Assembly (NCBI RefSeq): GCF_000717025.1
Contig: NZ_JNXG01000003.1
Span: forward strand, 248,001 to 312,000
Reading direction: 5' to 3'
DNA: 64,000 nt
Origin: Streptomyces atroolivaceus
Lineage (GTDB): Bacteria > Actinomycetota > Actinomycetes > Streptomycetales > Streptomycetaceae
The translations under genes were made by a program, and so were the position numbers. Positions 24,347-32,799 of this stretch are shown in pieces; within the stretch, counting starts at the first letter, position 1, and each line of letters begins with the position of its first letter. The notes beneath the pieces are model-generated. The model saw only the letters and a list, made by a program, of their open reading frames with translations, ran no database searches and was not told the DNA's origin.

Positions 24347-26596
24347 ATGGTCACCTCAGGACGTGTTGCCCGGGCCGAAACCGGTTACGCGGCTCAGATG
24401 GAACGCGCCGGGCTGCGATTCGAGAGCCGGACCGCGCAGCGGGAGGAGAACCGCCGCACCGTCGCGAGCCGGGGGGTGCTGTACGCCGACGAGCCCGAGC
24501 GGGTCGAGAAGCGGCTGGCGCGGTTGAACGCGGACTGGTCGCTGGCCAGGTCGATCGAGCGGACGCCCTCCGAGCCCGCCACGACGACGGGCAGCACCCT
24601 CCCGCTGGGCCCCGCCGAGTTCACGGCCGACGTCCTCGGCCTGGAGCGCCTGATGGGGCGCAACAACCTCACCGGAGTGGCCTTCCTGGAGGGAGGACAC
24701 CTGGCCGCCCGGTCGGTGGGGCGGGTGACGGTGACGGGCCCCGGGGGCAGCAGGCACTACGGGACCGCCTTCATGGTGTCGCCGTCGCTGCTGATGACCA
24801 ACAACCACGTGCTGAGCAGCCAGGAGGAGGCGGGGAGGGCCCTCGTCGAGTTCAACTACCAGGCGGCTCTCGACGGGCGTCCGCTGGCTCCGGCGTCCTT
24901 CGCGCTCGAACCGCAGAGGTTCTTCGCGACCGACGTCGACCTCGACTTCAGCGTCGTCGCCGTGGCCGAGGCAGGCGACCAGGGGGAGCGGCTGGCCGAT
25001 TTCCACTGGCTGCCGCTGGACGGTTCGCAGGGAAAGGTCATCATCGGGGAATTCGTCAACATCATCCAGCACCCTGACGGCGAGCCCAAGCAACTGGCGC
25101 TGCGGGAGAACCAGGTCGTGGATCTGCTGGACCGGTTCCTCCACTACTACACCGACACCGCGCGGGGTTCCTCGGGGTCCCCGGTCTGCAACGACCAGTG
25201 GGAGGTCGTCGCGCTCCACCACTCGGCCGTGCCGGAGACCGACCCGGAGGGACGCCACCTGACCGTCGACGGGGCGCTGTGGCAGCCGTGGATGGGCGAG
25301 CACAAGCTGGCGTGGAAAGCCAACGAGGGGGTGCGGATCAGCCGCGTCCTTCAGGCACTGAGCCGGCTGACCCTGAACGGAACCGCCGCCCGGCTGCGGG
25401 ACGAGCTGTTCCAGCCGAAGGGTGGCGCACCCCTGCCGGGCGAGGGCCCGCCGGCGGCGGCCGCGGGGGCGGCTACGGGGCCTGGTCCCGTTCCGTCCCA
25501 AGGACCTGACGGGATGATCCCGGGTGCGCACGGGCTGCTCCCGGGCCCTGACGGGCAGGGCCCGGCCGCCTACGGGCAGGTCCCGGGCCCCGGCGGGCCG
25601 CTGCCGGGCCTCACGGCGCAGCCGGTGTCCGGAGCCGCTGTGGACGTCACCGTGCCGCTGCGCATAACCGTCGGAGTCGTCACCCCTGCTCCGGAGCGGC
25701 CGGCCCTCGACGGGACGGCCGCCTCCGGCGCCGCGGAACGGGACCTGAACGCGGCCCTGCTCAACCTCCGGCTCATGGAGGGACGCCCCTACTACGACCG
25801 CGAGGCCGACCTCGCCGCCAGGGACGCCTACTACGCCGGCATCGACGTGGACTCGGCGGGCGACGCCCTGCGGGATGCGCTGACAGGCCTGTTGGAGGAG
25901 ACCCACGAGCGTCGCCCCTCGTACAGCCCCGCCCGGATGCTGTACCCGTGGGTGGATCTGCACCCCGACCGCCTGCTGCGCAGCGTCTACTCCGGAAAGA
26001 CGTTCACGGCGGAGGAGCTCATCCGGGCCGACGCCGCCGCGGAGGCGGCCCGGCTGGGCCGCATGCAGGCGTTCATGGTGCGCGAGAGCACGGTCGGTCC
26101 GGACCGGTTCGCGGCCGAGCTCGACACACTGGAGGCGTCGCTCCCGTTCAACTGCGAGCACGTCGTCCCGCAGTCCTGGTTCACCAAGCGCGAGCCCATG
26201 CGCGGTGACCTGCACCACCTGTTCGCGTGCGAACCGGCCTGCAACAGTTTCCGGAGCAACATCCCGTACACGGACTTCCCCGGCTTCGACGAGGCCGTGC
26301 GGGACGACTGCGGAATGCGCGAGAGGGAGGGATTCGAGCCCGGGCACAGCAAGGGCGCCGTCGCCAGGGCCACCCTTTACTTCCTGCTCCGGTATCCGGG
26401 ACTGATCGGAGACGCGGAGGGAGAGTTCCCCCAGGACCGCCTTCCCGTTCTCCTGGGCTGGCACGAGAGCGAGCCGGTGAGCGAGTACGAATCGCACCGC
26501 AACGCGGCTGTCGCCGAGATACAGGGGAACCGTAATCCTCTGATAGATCACCCGGAGTGGAGCCGGAAGGTCGACTTCTCCGGTGTCTGGCGCTGA
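24347..26596 (+). CDS. Trypsin-like serine protease fused to endonuclease I domain
   Basis: The product is 749 residues with no signal peptide or membrane segment. An N-terminal helical part (1-100) precedes a V8/trypsin-type protease domain (about 110-340). Its triad is complete: His154 in 'MTNNHVLSS', Asp200 in 'DLDFSVVAV', Ser276 in 'GSSGSPVCN'. A Pro/Gly-rich linker (about 365-445, repeated GPDG/GPGP) leads to an EndA/Vvn-type His-Me finger nuclease: 'NCEHVVPQSWF' (His605), 'GDLHHLFACEPACNSFRSN', 'KGAVARATLYFLLRYP' and 'QGNRNPLIDHPEWS'. Both active sites look intact. A cytoplasmic protease-nuclease chimera suggests a self-activating effector, but this is inference. GGAGGTAA precedes the ATG. 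Confidence 0.88.
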   Translation: MVTSGRVARAETGYAAQMERAGLRFESRTAQREENRRTVASRGVLYADEPERVEKRLARLNADWSLARSIERTPSEPATTTGSTLPLGPAEFTADVLGLERLMGRNNLTGVAFLEGGHLAARSVGRVTVTGPGGSRHYGTAFMVSPSLLMTNNHVLSSQEEAGRALVEFNYQAALDGRPLAPASFALEPQRFFATDVDLDFSVVAVAEAGDQGERLADFHWLPLDGSQGKVIIGEFVNIIQHPDGEPKQLALRENQVVDLLDRFLHYYTDTARGSSGSPVCNDQWEVVALHHSAVPETDPEGRHLTVDGALWQPWMGEHKLAWKANEGVRISRVLQALSRLTLNGTAARLRDELFQPKGGAPLPGEGPPAAAAGAATGPGPVPSQGPDGMIPGAHGLLPGPDGQGPAAYGQVPGPGGPLPGLTAQPVSGAAVDVTVPLRITVGVVTPAPERPALDGTAASGAAERDLNAALLNLRLMEGRPYYDREADLAARDAYYAGIDVDSAGDALRDALTGLLEETHERRPSYSPARMLYPWVDLHPDRLLRSVYSGKTFTAEELIRADAAAEAARLGRMQAFMVRESTVGPDRFAAELDTLEASLPFNCEHVVPQSWFTKREPMRGDLHHLFACEPACNSFRSNIPYTDFPGFDEAVRDDCGMREREGFEPGHSKGAVARATLYFLLRYPGLIGDAEGEFPQDRLPVLLGWHESEPVSEYESHRNAAVAEIQGNRNPLIDHPEWSRKVDFSGVWR

Positions 26597-26756
26597 GCAC
26601 GCGGCTCCCCGTCCGGCGGGCTCCCTCCCGTGACCAGAACCGGGACCGGGACCGGGACCGGGACGGCAGCGGCCGTGCGGGGCCATGCGGTTACGCCTCG
26701 TCGGAGCACGAGGCACGGTGATGGATCTCCGTCCGGGCGACGGCAATAGTCGGCAC

Positions 26757-27845
26757 ATGAGAATCACGCGAGAAGGCAGGGAGGCGAGCGAGCGCGAGAA
26801 GGGATTGTGGGAGCTCAGAGAAGCCCTCACCTCCCGCATCGGCGAACTCGAGGCGCTGCTCCGCGCGGAGTGCGGGGCCCCGGGCGGGCAGCTCTCCGCG
26901 GAGCGGGAGACGCTGCTGGCGCAGGCGGTCGAGGAACTGGGGGAAGCGAAGGAAACCCTCCGCCACGACCACCCCCGGCGTCAGCCCGCGGCGCACCTGG
27001 CCGTGGCACAGGCTCACTTCGACGTCGCCCACACCATGATGCTGCGCATGGCACCGCTGGAAAAGGTCGGCGCCATGGTTCCCGGCCTGCTGGCGTACGC
27101 CCGCGAACACCTCACCGTGAGCGACGAACGGAGGGTCCAGGCCGAGCAGATCGCCACGTCCGTCCGGGCGGGGGGCGCACTCGACGAGGCGCAGCGCCTG
27201 GTCCTCGTCGACACGATGAGCGTCGCGCGCCAGGCGCATCTGCGGGAGACCCTCCGCGTCCGGAGCTTCAGCCGCATCGTGTACGGCCTCTTCGCCGTAC
27301 TCACCGTCATCGTGATCCTCGTCGGCGTCTTCGGCGCCCTCTCACCGGCGACGGTTCCCCTGTGCTTCCAGCCCGAGGGCTTCGGAGTCGTGTGTGCCAC
27401 GAGCAGTGAGCCGGTGGACCAGTTCCAGCGGCCCCGGCCCGATGTCGACGAGCTCTACGCACAGGCCGCGTCCCCCTGGGACTACGTCGTCGTCGAGTTC
27501 GTGGGGGTCGTTGCCGCGGCCATCGCCGCGGCGGCGTCCCTGCGGCGGATCAGGGGCAGCTCCACGCCGTACAACGTCCCGGTGGCCTTGGCCCTGCTCA
27601 AGCTGCCGACGGGCGCGCTGACCGCCGTACTCGGGCTCCTCCTGATGCGCGGGGAGTTCGTTCCCGGGCTGCAGTCGCTGGACTCGTCCGCCCAGATCAT
27701 CGCCTGGGCCGTGATCTTCGGTTACGCCCAGCAGCTCTTCACGAGATTCGTCGACAACCAGGCGCAGACGGTGCTGAACTCCGTCGGAGGACCGAGCGCC
27801 ACCCCGGGCAAGCAGGCCAGGGACCCGCAGATCCCTCCTGTCTGA
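26757..27845 (+). CDS. Coiled-coil protein with four membrane segments, unknown family
   Basis: The product is 362 residues. Residues 1-165 are hydrophilic and helical (Glu/Arg/Ala-rich, likely coiled coil, with AQAVEELGEAKETLRHDH). Four hydrophobic segments follow at about 172-195, 242-262, 274-298 and 314-333. The TM1-TM2 loop holds two cysteines ('LCFQPEGFGVVCATSSEP') and is probably external. The start is uncertain: ATG 26757 has no ribosome site and may be leaderless, and ATGs at 26685 and 26721 are in frame. It lies 160 bases after the protease-nuclease gene on the same strand. Its membrane topology could make it a sensor or pore partner; no evidence beyond proximity. Confidence 0.65.
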   Translation: MRITREGREASEREKGLWELREALTSRIGELEALLRAECGAPGGQLSAERETLLAQAVEELGEAKETLRHDHPRRQPAAHLAVAQAHFDVAHTMMLRMAPLEKVGAMVPGLLAYAREHLTVSDERRVQAEQIATSVRAGGALDEAQRLVLVDTMSVARQAHLRETLRVRSFSRIVYGLFAVLTVIVILVGVFGALSPATVPLCFQPEGFGVVCATSSEPVDQFQRPRPDVDELYAQAASPWDYVVVEFVGVVAAAIAAAASLRRIRGSSTPYNVPVALALLKLPTGALTAVLGLLLMRGEFVPGLQSLDSSAQIIAWAVIFGYAQQLFTRFVDNQAQTVLNSVGGPSATPGKQARDPQIPPV

Positions 27846-27977
27846 GAACGCCTGGGGCGCGCGCGGAATCGGTGCTGTGGGCGATGGAAACCACAAGCGG
27901 ATCGGTCCTGACATTCTCGTGCCGTATTCGCGCCGGAGAAATAGCTGGGCACCCAGAACGGGACTAATCTAAGCGGT

Positions 27978-28415
27978 ATGACGACACAACACGAAACGCG
28001 GCACGACACGTACTACATCGTACGGAAGGGCGACACCCTTTCCGCCATCGCGAGGCGCTATGACACCACTGTGAAGCAGCTTCAGATCTGGAACCACATC
28101 GCCGACGTGGACGTCATTCACCCCGGGCAGCGGCTCATCGTCGCGAAGCATGACGATTTCGTCCCCTTCCCCGGGAAGGACTGGTTCGCGGGTATGCCGA
28201 ACAGCCCCATCATTCTCATGATGGCCTACCGGCTGATCGACGAAGGATGCAACAGCTATCCAGACAACGTGGAGGGTGTCAGCCCGCGTTGGGACGAGGA
28301 TCACCGGAACTCCTACGCCAAGTGGCAGCGCAAGCTGGGCTACAGCGGCTCGGACGCGAACGGCGTACCGGGACGGACGTCCTGGGACAAGCTGCGCGTG
28401 CCCTTCCCGGACTAG
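27978..28415 (+). CDS. LysM plus peptidoglycan-binding-like domain, no signal peptide
   Basis: The product is 145 residues. A LysM domain (about 12-55) reads YYIVRKGDTLSAIARRYDTT and 'LQIWNHIADVDVIHPGQRL'. The C-terminal half (about 70-145) resembles the cell-wall-binding repeat of Streptomyces phage endolysins: 'VSPRWDEDHRNSYAKWQRKL' then 'GVPGRTSWDKL'. No catalytic domain and no signal peptide are visible, so either it leaves the cell by lysis or another route, or it has an intracellular role. It is preceded by a 130-base gap. Confidence 0.75.
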   Translation: MTTQHETRHDTYYIVRKGDTLSAIARRYDTTVKQLQIWNHIADVDVIHPGQRLIVAKHDDFVPFPGKDWFAGMPNSPIILMMAYRLIDEGCNSYPDNVEGVSPRWDEDHRNSYAKWQRKLGYSGSDANGVPGRTSWDKLRVPFPD

Positions 28416-28948
28416 CGGTCACCGTGTGTCCTTCCTGGACCGGCGGTCACCAAGACCCGCGCACGGACAGGAACCGTCCCGCCCGCCCGGCGATGCCGCC
28501 GACCTGAGCGAGGCGTGCCCCACACACCTGCGCCCAGGTCGGCGATGTCCGCGTTCCCGGTACCGTTCCCCGCGTCGGCGTCGCCCGGCGGGGCGGCCCG
28601 GGGACGGACCCGGCGGGGCGGCCTGGAGGCAGAGCGGATCGAAGGCGAGGACGGTTCGGCCCTCTCCCGTTCCCGGATTCTCGAAATGCATGTCCGGGTG
28701 ATCCGGTAATCGTTGACCAGGCAAATTCCCGGATGTCGAAACAGGACTCCTGCCGGGCGTGCAATGCGACGTGCTGCATCCTTCGTGGCCGGCTTCACAC
28801 GACGAGGCGTCAGAAACGCTCGAACCCAAAATGTTGCCGCGCATTGCGGGGGAGAGAAGACTGGAAGCCGAAGAAATTCCCTGGGGCGCGGGTGCGGGTT
28901 CGTGTTGACGCCGGGATTTCCCGCAGACAGACATGAGAGGCGAGTGAC
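28416..28948. other. Intergenic region before the subtilase gene
   Basis: I find no gene I can support. Small frames, including a Cys-rich one of 67 codons at 28733-28936, lack ribosome sites. Bases 28680-28940 are slightly less GC-rich than the flanks and probably hold the subtilase promoter, but no consensus pair stands out. Confidence 0.5.
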
Positions 28949-30496
28949 ATGACGCGCCAGTACTACCAACGCGGCCGTCTCGTCGAGGCGGAGGAGATCA
29001 GCGGCGTCGTCGCCGTCAAGGTGGAGAGCCAGGCCCCCGGCGGCGCCGGCATCGGTGCGGAGCTGGGCAGCAGCGCCACCGACGCGATGCGTGAGGCAGG
29101 CGTCGACGAGGAGACCTCGGACGCCTTCGCCCGCGCCAACTGGTTGCTCGTCAGGCCGACTCCGCAGACCCGCGAGGCGTTCACCGCGGGCGAGGAGATC
29201 CCCGGGACGGAGGCGACCGGCACCATCGTCAGGCGGCCCAACGGAAGGATCGGCATCGCGACCGACGCCCTGACCGTCCGGCTGGATCCGGCGCTCTCGG
29301 AGGAGGAGGCCGAGCGGGAGCTGGAGACGGCCAGGCTGACGGTCCTCAACAAGCTCGGCTTCGCGAAGAACCTGTACGAGGTGCGCGCCCCGGCGGGGCG
29401 GGACTCCCTCATGGCCTCGGTGGAGCTTCACGACAACCGGCGTTTCGTCTTCGCCGAGCCGTCCTTCGTCGAGCACGTCCCCGCCCGGTTCCGGCCCACC
29501 GGCATCCGCTACTCCGAGCAGTGGCAGTGGAGGAACGCCGGCACAGGCGGTGGCGTGGCGGACGCCGACGTCCATGTCGAGACGGCCTGGGACCGCACCT
29601 TCGGAAAGGGGATCCGGGTCGCCGTCATCGACAACGGCTTCGACGCGGGCCATCCGGACCTGGTCGCCGGTCTGGACCCGCTGACGGGCTTCTTCACCGA
29701 CGGCCCGCACGGCACCGACTTCACCCAGAGCGTCTCGGACATGCCCGACAGCGACCACGGGACCTTCTGCGCCGGCATGGTCGGCGCCCGCCACGACAAC
29801 GGTGCGGGCGGTACGGGAGCGGCGCCCGAGTGCGTCCTGATGCTGCTGGCGTGCCTGGGAGACCAGGTGGGTACGCAGACGACGCTGGCCCGCGCCGTGG
29901 GTTACGCGGCCGATCCCTCGACGGAGGTTCCCGGGGCCGACTCCGGCGGCGGGGCGGACATCCTGGTCAGCAGCCTGGGCCCGAACGGCGCGGACTGGGA
30001 CCTGACGAGCACGCTCGACCTCGCTCTCGAGTTCGCCGCCACGAAGGGACGCCAGGGCAGGGGGCTGCCGGTCTTCTGGGCGGCGAGCAACGGGAGGAAC
30101 GTCGACATCCTCAAGGACGAGGTCGTCTCCCACGCGGATGTGATCGCCGTGGTGCGGTCGAACAATCAGGACCGGGAGGACCATGCGGCACGCGGTCCTG
30201 AGGTCGAGCTGATCGCGCCCGGGGTCGATGTCCTCAGCACGACGTCCGGGGGTGGCTACGGAGTCAGCACCGGCACCAGCTTCGCCGCTCCCTGCGCGGC
30301 CGGGTGCGCGGCCCTGGCACTGGCGGTGAACCGCGACCTCACCCGCGACCAGCTGCGTGAGGTGATGCACGGGTCGGCGGACAAGATCGGAGGACCGGAC
30401 GTCCGGTACGACGCGGCCGGCCACAACGACGACTACGGCTTCGGCCGGGTGAACGCCTCCAAGGCGGTCGAGCTGGCCGACGGGATGACGCGATGA
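28949..30496 (+). CDS. Subtilisin-like serine protease without signal peptide
   Basis: The product is 515 residues. Residues 1-200 include an I9-like inhibitory propeptide pattern ('IATDALTVRLDPALSEEEAE' ... 'RRFVFAEPSFVEHVPARF'). The S8 catalytic domain (about 205-510) has Asp228 in 'VAVIDNGFD', His270 in 'SDHGTFCAG', Asn381 in 'WAASNGRN' and Ser444 in GTSFAAPCAAG, so it should be active. The N-terminus (MTRQYYQRGRLVEAEE) has no export signal, unlike most Streptomyces subtilases. GAGGCGAG precedes the ATG. It could process a protein encoded nearby, for example the protease-nuclease chimera; that is speculation. Confidence 0.9.
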   Translation: MTRQYYQRGRLVEAEEISGVVAVKVESQAPGGAGIGAELGSSATDAMREAGVDEETSDAFARANWLLVRPTPQTREAFTAGEEIPGTEATGTIVRRPNGRIGIATDALTVRLDPALSEEEAERELETARLTVLNKLGFAKNLYEVRAPAGRDSLMASVELHDNRRFVFAEPSFVEHVPARFRPTGIRYSEQWQWRNAGTGGGVADADVHVETAWDRTFGKGIRVAVIDNGFDAGHPDLVAGLDPLTGFFTDGPHGTDFTQSVSDMPDSDHGTFCAGMVGARHDNGAGGTGAAPECVLMLLACLGDQVGTQTTLARAVGYAADPSTEVPGADSGGGADILVSSLGPNGADWDLTSTLDLALEFAATKGRQGRGLPVFWAASNGRNVDILKDEVVSHADVIAVVRSNNQDREDHAARGPEVELIAPGVDVLSTTSGGGYGVSTGTSFAAPCAAGCAALALAVNRDLTRDQLREVMHGSADKIGGPDVRYDAAGHNDDYGFGRVNASKAVELADGMTR

Positions 30497-30710
30497 GCGA
30501 GGAACCGGAGGTCCCCGGCCTCCGTGAGACCCGTCCCGATCTGGGGTGCCGGCCGGTGCCGGCCGGCGCCGCGCCGTGACAGGGCGGGCATCGGCGAGTA
30601 CCCGGAACCGGGCGAAAAGGTGTGCGGGATCACGTCCCGCGGTGACCGTCCGCCGTCGGCGCCTCGGAGGGCGAAGGCTTCGGGGAGGGCAAAGGCTTCG
30701 GGGCACGAAG

Positions 30711-30742
30711 AAGGCCCGACCTGTTCTCGCAGGTCGGGCCTT
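30711..30742. terminator. Terminator downstream of tRNA-His
   Basis: The arms AAGGCCCGACCTG (30711-30723) and CAGGTCGGGCCTT (30730-30742) form a perfect 13-bp stem with a 6-base loop. It starts about 10 bases past the tRNA 3' end on the minus strand and also works for plus-strand transcripts arriving from the subtilase. Confidence 0.8.
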
Positions 30743-30752
30743 GATCATTGAG

Positions 30753-30826
30753 GGTGAGTAACGGGACTTGAACCCGCGACATCCTGGACCACAACCAGGT
30801 GCTCTGCCAGCTGAGCTATACCCACC
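30753..30826 (-). tRNA. tRNA-His (anticodon GTG)
   Basis: The minus strand folds into a full cloverleaf. The anticodon stem CCTGG/CCAGG encloses the loop TTGTGGT with anticodon GTG, the T-arm contains GGTTCAAGTCC, and the acceptor stem starts GGTGGGTA. The extra 5' G (G-1 at 30826), paired with C73 (30753), is diagnostic for tRNA-His. CCA is not encoded (CTC follows). Confidence 0.95.
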
Positions 30827-30950
30827 ATGTCGCCCGGTCTTTTTCTGACCGGCCGAGAAAAAGTGTACAGGGTCCGAGCGGGTGCTCGCGCCCGCATTCA
30901 TCAGGAGGGGTGCACGGGCCCCGGAGGGCCCGTGACCAGCGGTTGTGCGC

Positions 30951-31556
30951 CTACTGTCCGGCGGGCGGCGTGTGGCGCGCCGCGATCTCCTTGGCGCGGG
31001 CCGAGTCCGGGCCGGGCTGCGGCACGAAGACCGCGTCCCGGTAGTAGCGCAGCTCCGTGATGGAGTCGCGGATGTCGGCCAGTGCCCGGTGGTTGCCGTT
31101 CTTGTCCGGACTGTTGAAGTACGCCCTCGGGTACCAGCGGCGCGCCAGCTCCTTGACCGAGGACACATCGACGATCCGGTAGTGGAGGTAGCCCTCCAGC
31201 GACGGCATGTCACGCGCGAGGAAGCCCCGGTCGGTGCCGACCGAGTTTCCGCACAGCGGGGCCTTGCCCGGCTCCTTCACGTGCTCGCGGATGTACGCCA
31301 TGACCCGCTCCTCGGCATCGGCCAGGGTCGTGCCCCCGGCCAGCTCGTCGAGGAGGCCCGAGGCGGTGTGCATCTGCCGCACCACCTCGGGCATGGTCTC
31401 CAGGGCCGCGTCCGGAGGGCGGATCACGATGTCCACCCCTTCACCGAGCACGTTCAGTTCCGAGTCGGTGACCAGCGCTGCCACCTCGACGAGTGCGTCG
31501 TCCGTCAGCGAGAGCCCGGTCATCTCGCAGTCGATCCACACCATACGGTCGTTCAT
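30951..31556 (-). CDS. orn: Oligoribonuclease
   Basis: The product is 201 residues, a DEDDh 3'-5' exonuclease. Exo I is 'MVWIDCEMTGLSLTDD', exo II 'CGNSVGTDRGFLARDMP' and exo III 'NGNHRALADIRDSI', with the catalytic His in 'GNHRALAD'. It degrades 2-5-nt RNAs and linear pGpG from c-di-GMP turnover in the cytoplasm. It lies 10 bases downstream of adpA on the same strand, as in other streptomycetes where adpA and ornA are linked. The start is ATG 31556; the open frame extends upstream into adpA. Confidence 0.95.
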   Translation of the reverse strand: MNDRMVWIDCEMTGLSLTDDALVEVAALVTDSELNVLGEGVDIVIRPPDAALETMPEVVRQMHTASGLLDELAGGTTLADAEERVMAYIREHVKEPGKAPLCGNSVGTDRGFLARDMPSLEGYLHYRIVDVSSVKELARRWYPRAYFNSPDKNGNHRALADIRDSITELRYYRDAVFVPQPGPDSARAKEIAARHTPPAGQ

Positions 31557-31566
31557 GGGCCCCACC

Positions 31567-32799
31567 CTACGGGGCGCTGCGCTGCCCCGGCAGGGCCGGG
31601 CGGCCCGGAGCGTACGCCTCGGGACCCGGTCCGAAGCGGTCCACGGGGCCGCCGGGAGTGGCGGCCGCGGTGACCGGGGAAGGGCCGGGTGAGGACGCCG
31701 CGGCGGTCCTCCGGCCCGACGCCGTGCCCTGGGTGGGTACGGACGTCTCGAGCACCGCGCCGACGCTCTCCAGCGCCCCGCCCTGCGGACGGCGGGCACG
31801 GTAGGCGGCCCGGTACGCGGCGGGCGAGGAGCCCAGCTGGCGGCGGAAGTGCCCGCGCAGCGCGACCGGCGAGCGGAAGCCGCACCGGCCCGCGACCTCG
31901 TCGACCGAGTAGTCGGAGGTCTCGAGCAGACGCTGCGCCTGCAGCACGCGCTGGGTGATGAGCCACTGGAGAGGTGCGCTGCCCGTGAGCGAACGGAACC
32001 TGCGGTCGAAGGTCCGTCGGCTCATGTAGGCGCGCGCGGCCAGCGTCTCCACGTCGAACTGTTCGTGGAGGTGCTCCAGGGCCCAGGCCACGACCTCGGC
32101 GAGCGGGTCGGAGCCGATCTCCTCAGGTAAAGACCTGTCGAGGTAGCGCTCCTGGCCGCCGCTGCGCCGCGGCGGTACGACCAGCCGGCGGGCCAGGGCC
32201 CCGGCCGCCTCGGTGCCGTGGTCGGTACGGACTATGTGGAGGCACAGATCGATTCCGGCCGCCGTCCCGGCCGAGGTGAGCACATCGCCGTCGTCGACGA
32301 ACAGCTCACGCGGATCGACGTGCACCGACGGATAGCGCTTGGCCAGCGTCGGCGCGTACATCCAGTGCGTGGTGGCCGGGCGGCCGTCCAGCAGGCCGGC
32401 CGCGGCGAGGACGAAGGCCCCCGTGCAGAGCCCGACGATGCGGGCACCCTCCTCATGGGCGCGGCGCAGCGCGTCCAGGGCCTCTGCGGGCGGCGGGGAG
32501 GTGATGGAACGCCAGGCGGGCACCACGACGGTGCCTGCCCTGCTGATCGCCTCCAGGCCGTACGGCGCGCTGAGTTCGAGCCCGCCGGTCGTGCGCAGCG
32601 GCCCTTCCTCGCCACCGCATACCAGCAGGCGGTAGCGGGGAACGCCCGCGTCCTGCCGGTCGATTCCGAAAACTGAGAGCGGAATGGAGCTCTCGAAGAT
32701 AGGGCCGCCACTGAACAGCAGCACGGCTACGACTTCTCGGCGTCGCCGCCCGGTCAGTTTCCGTGCGGCCTCCGTTGCGGTGGCGGAGTCCTGGCTCAT
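31567..32799 (-). CDS. adpA: AdpA, AraC-family master regulator of development
   Basis: The product is 410 residues. An N-terminal ThiJ/DJ-1/PfpI-like dimerisation domain (about 20-190) has 'RIVGLCTGAFVLAAAGLL'. A C-terminal AraC/XylS double HTH domain (about 240-340) shows FDVETLAARAYMSRRTFDRR and the 'VDEVAGRCGFRSPVALRGHF' second HTH. Leu224 is encoded by TTA (32128-32130, minus strand), the known bldA-dependent codon between the two domains. AdpA controls hundreds of genes of morphology and secondary metabolism. A long untranslated or intergenic region precedes it. Confidence 0.97.
   Translation of the reverse strand: MSQDSATATEAARKLTGRRRREVVAVLLFSGGPIFESSIPLSVFGIDRQDAGVPRYRLLVCGGEEGPLRTTGGLELSAPYGLEAISRAGTVVVPAWRSITSPPPAEALDALRRAHEEGARIVGLCTGAFVLAAAGLLDGRPATTHWMYAPTLAKRYPSVHVDPRELFVDDGDVLTSAGTAAGIDLCLHIVRTDHGTEAAGALARRLVVPPRRSGGQERYLDRSLPEEIGSDPLAEVVAWALEHLHEQFDVETLAARAYMSRRTFDRRFRSLTGSAPLQWLITQRVLQAQRLLETSDYSVDEVAGRCGFRSPVALRGHFRRQLGSSPAAYRAAYRARRPQGGALESVGAVLETSVPTQGTASGRRTAAASSPGPSPVTAAATPGGPVDRFGPGPEAYAPGRPALPGQRSAP

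Noticed and set aside
26638..26664. Short run of CGGGAC repeats after the protease-nuclease gene
   Set aside because: It is only a few hexamer copies in GC-rich DNA and has no clear function.
28733..28936. Cys-rich 67-codon frame before the subtilase
   Set aside because: No ribosome site, unusual composition, and overlap with other equally open frames; probably chance in the less GC-rich leader.
28412..31213. A 933-codon minus-strand frame across the subtilase, tRNA-His and part of orn
   Set aside because: It reads through a tRNA and known genes on either strand; its translation is typical shadow sequence.
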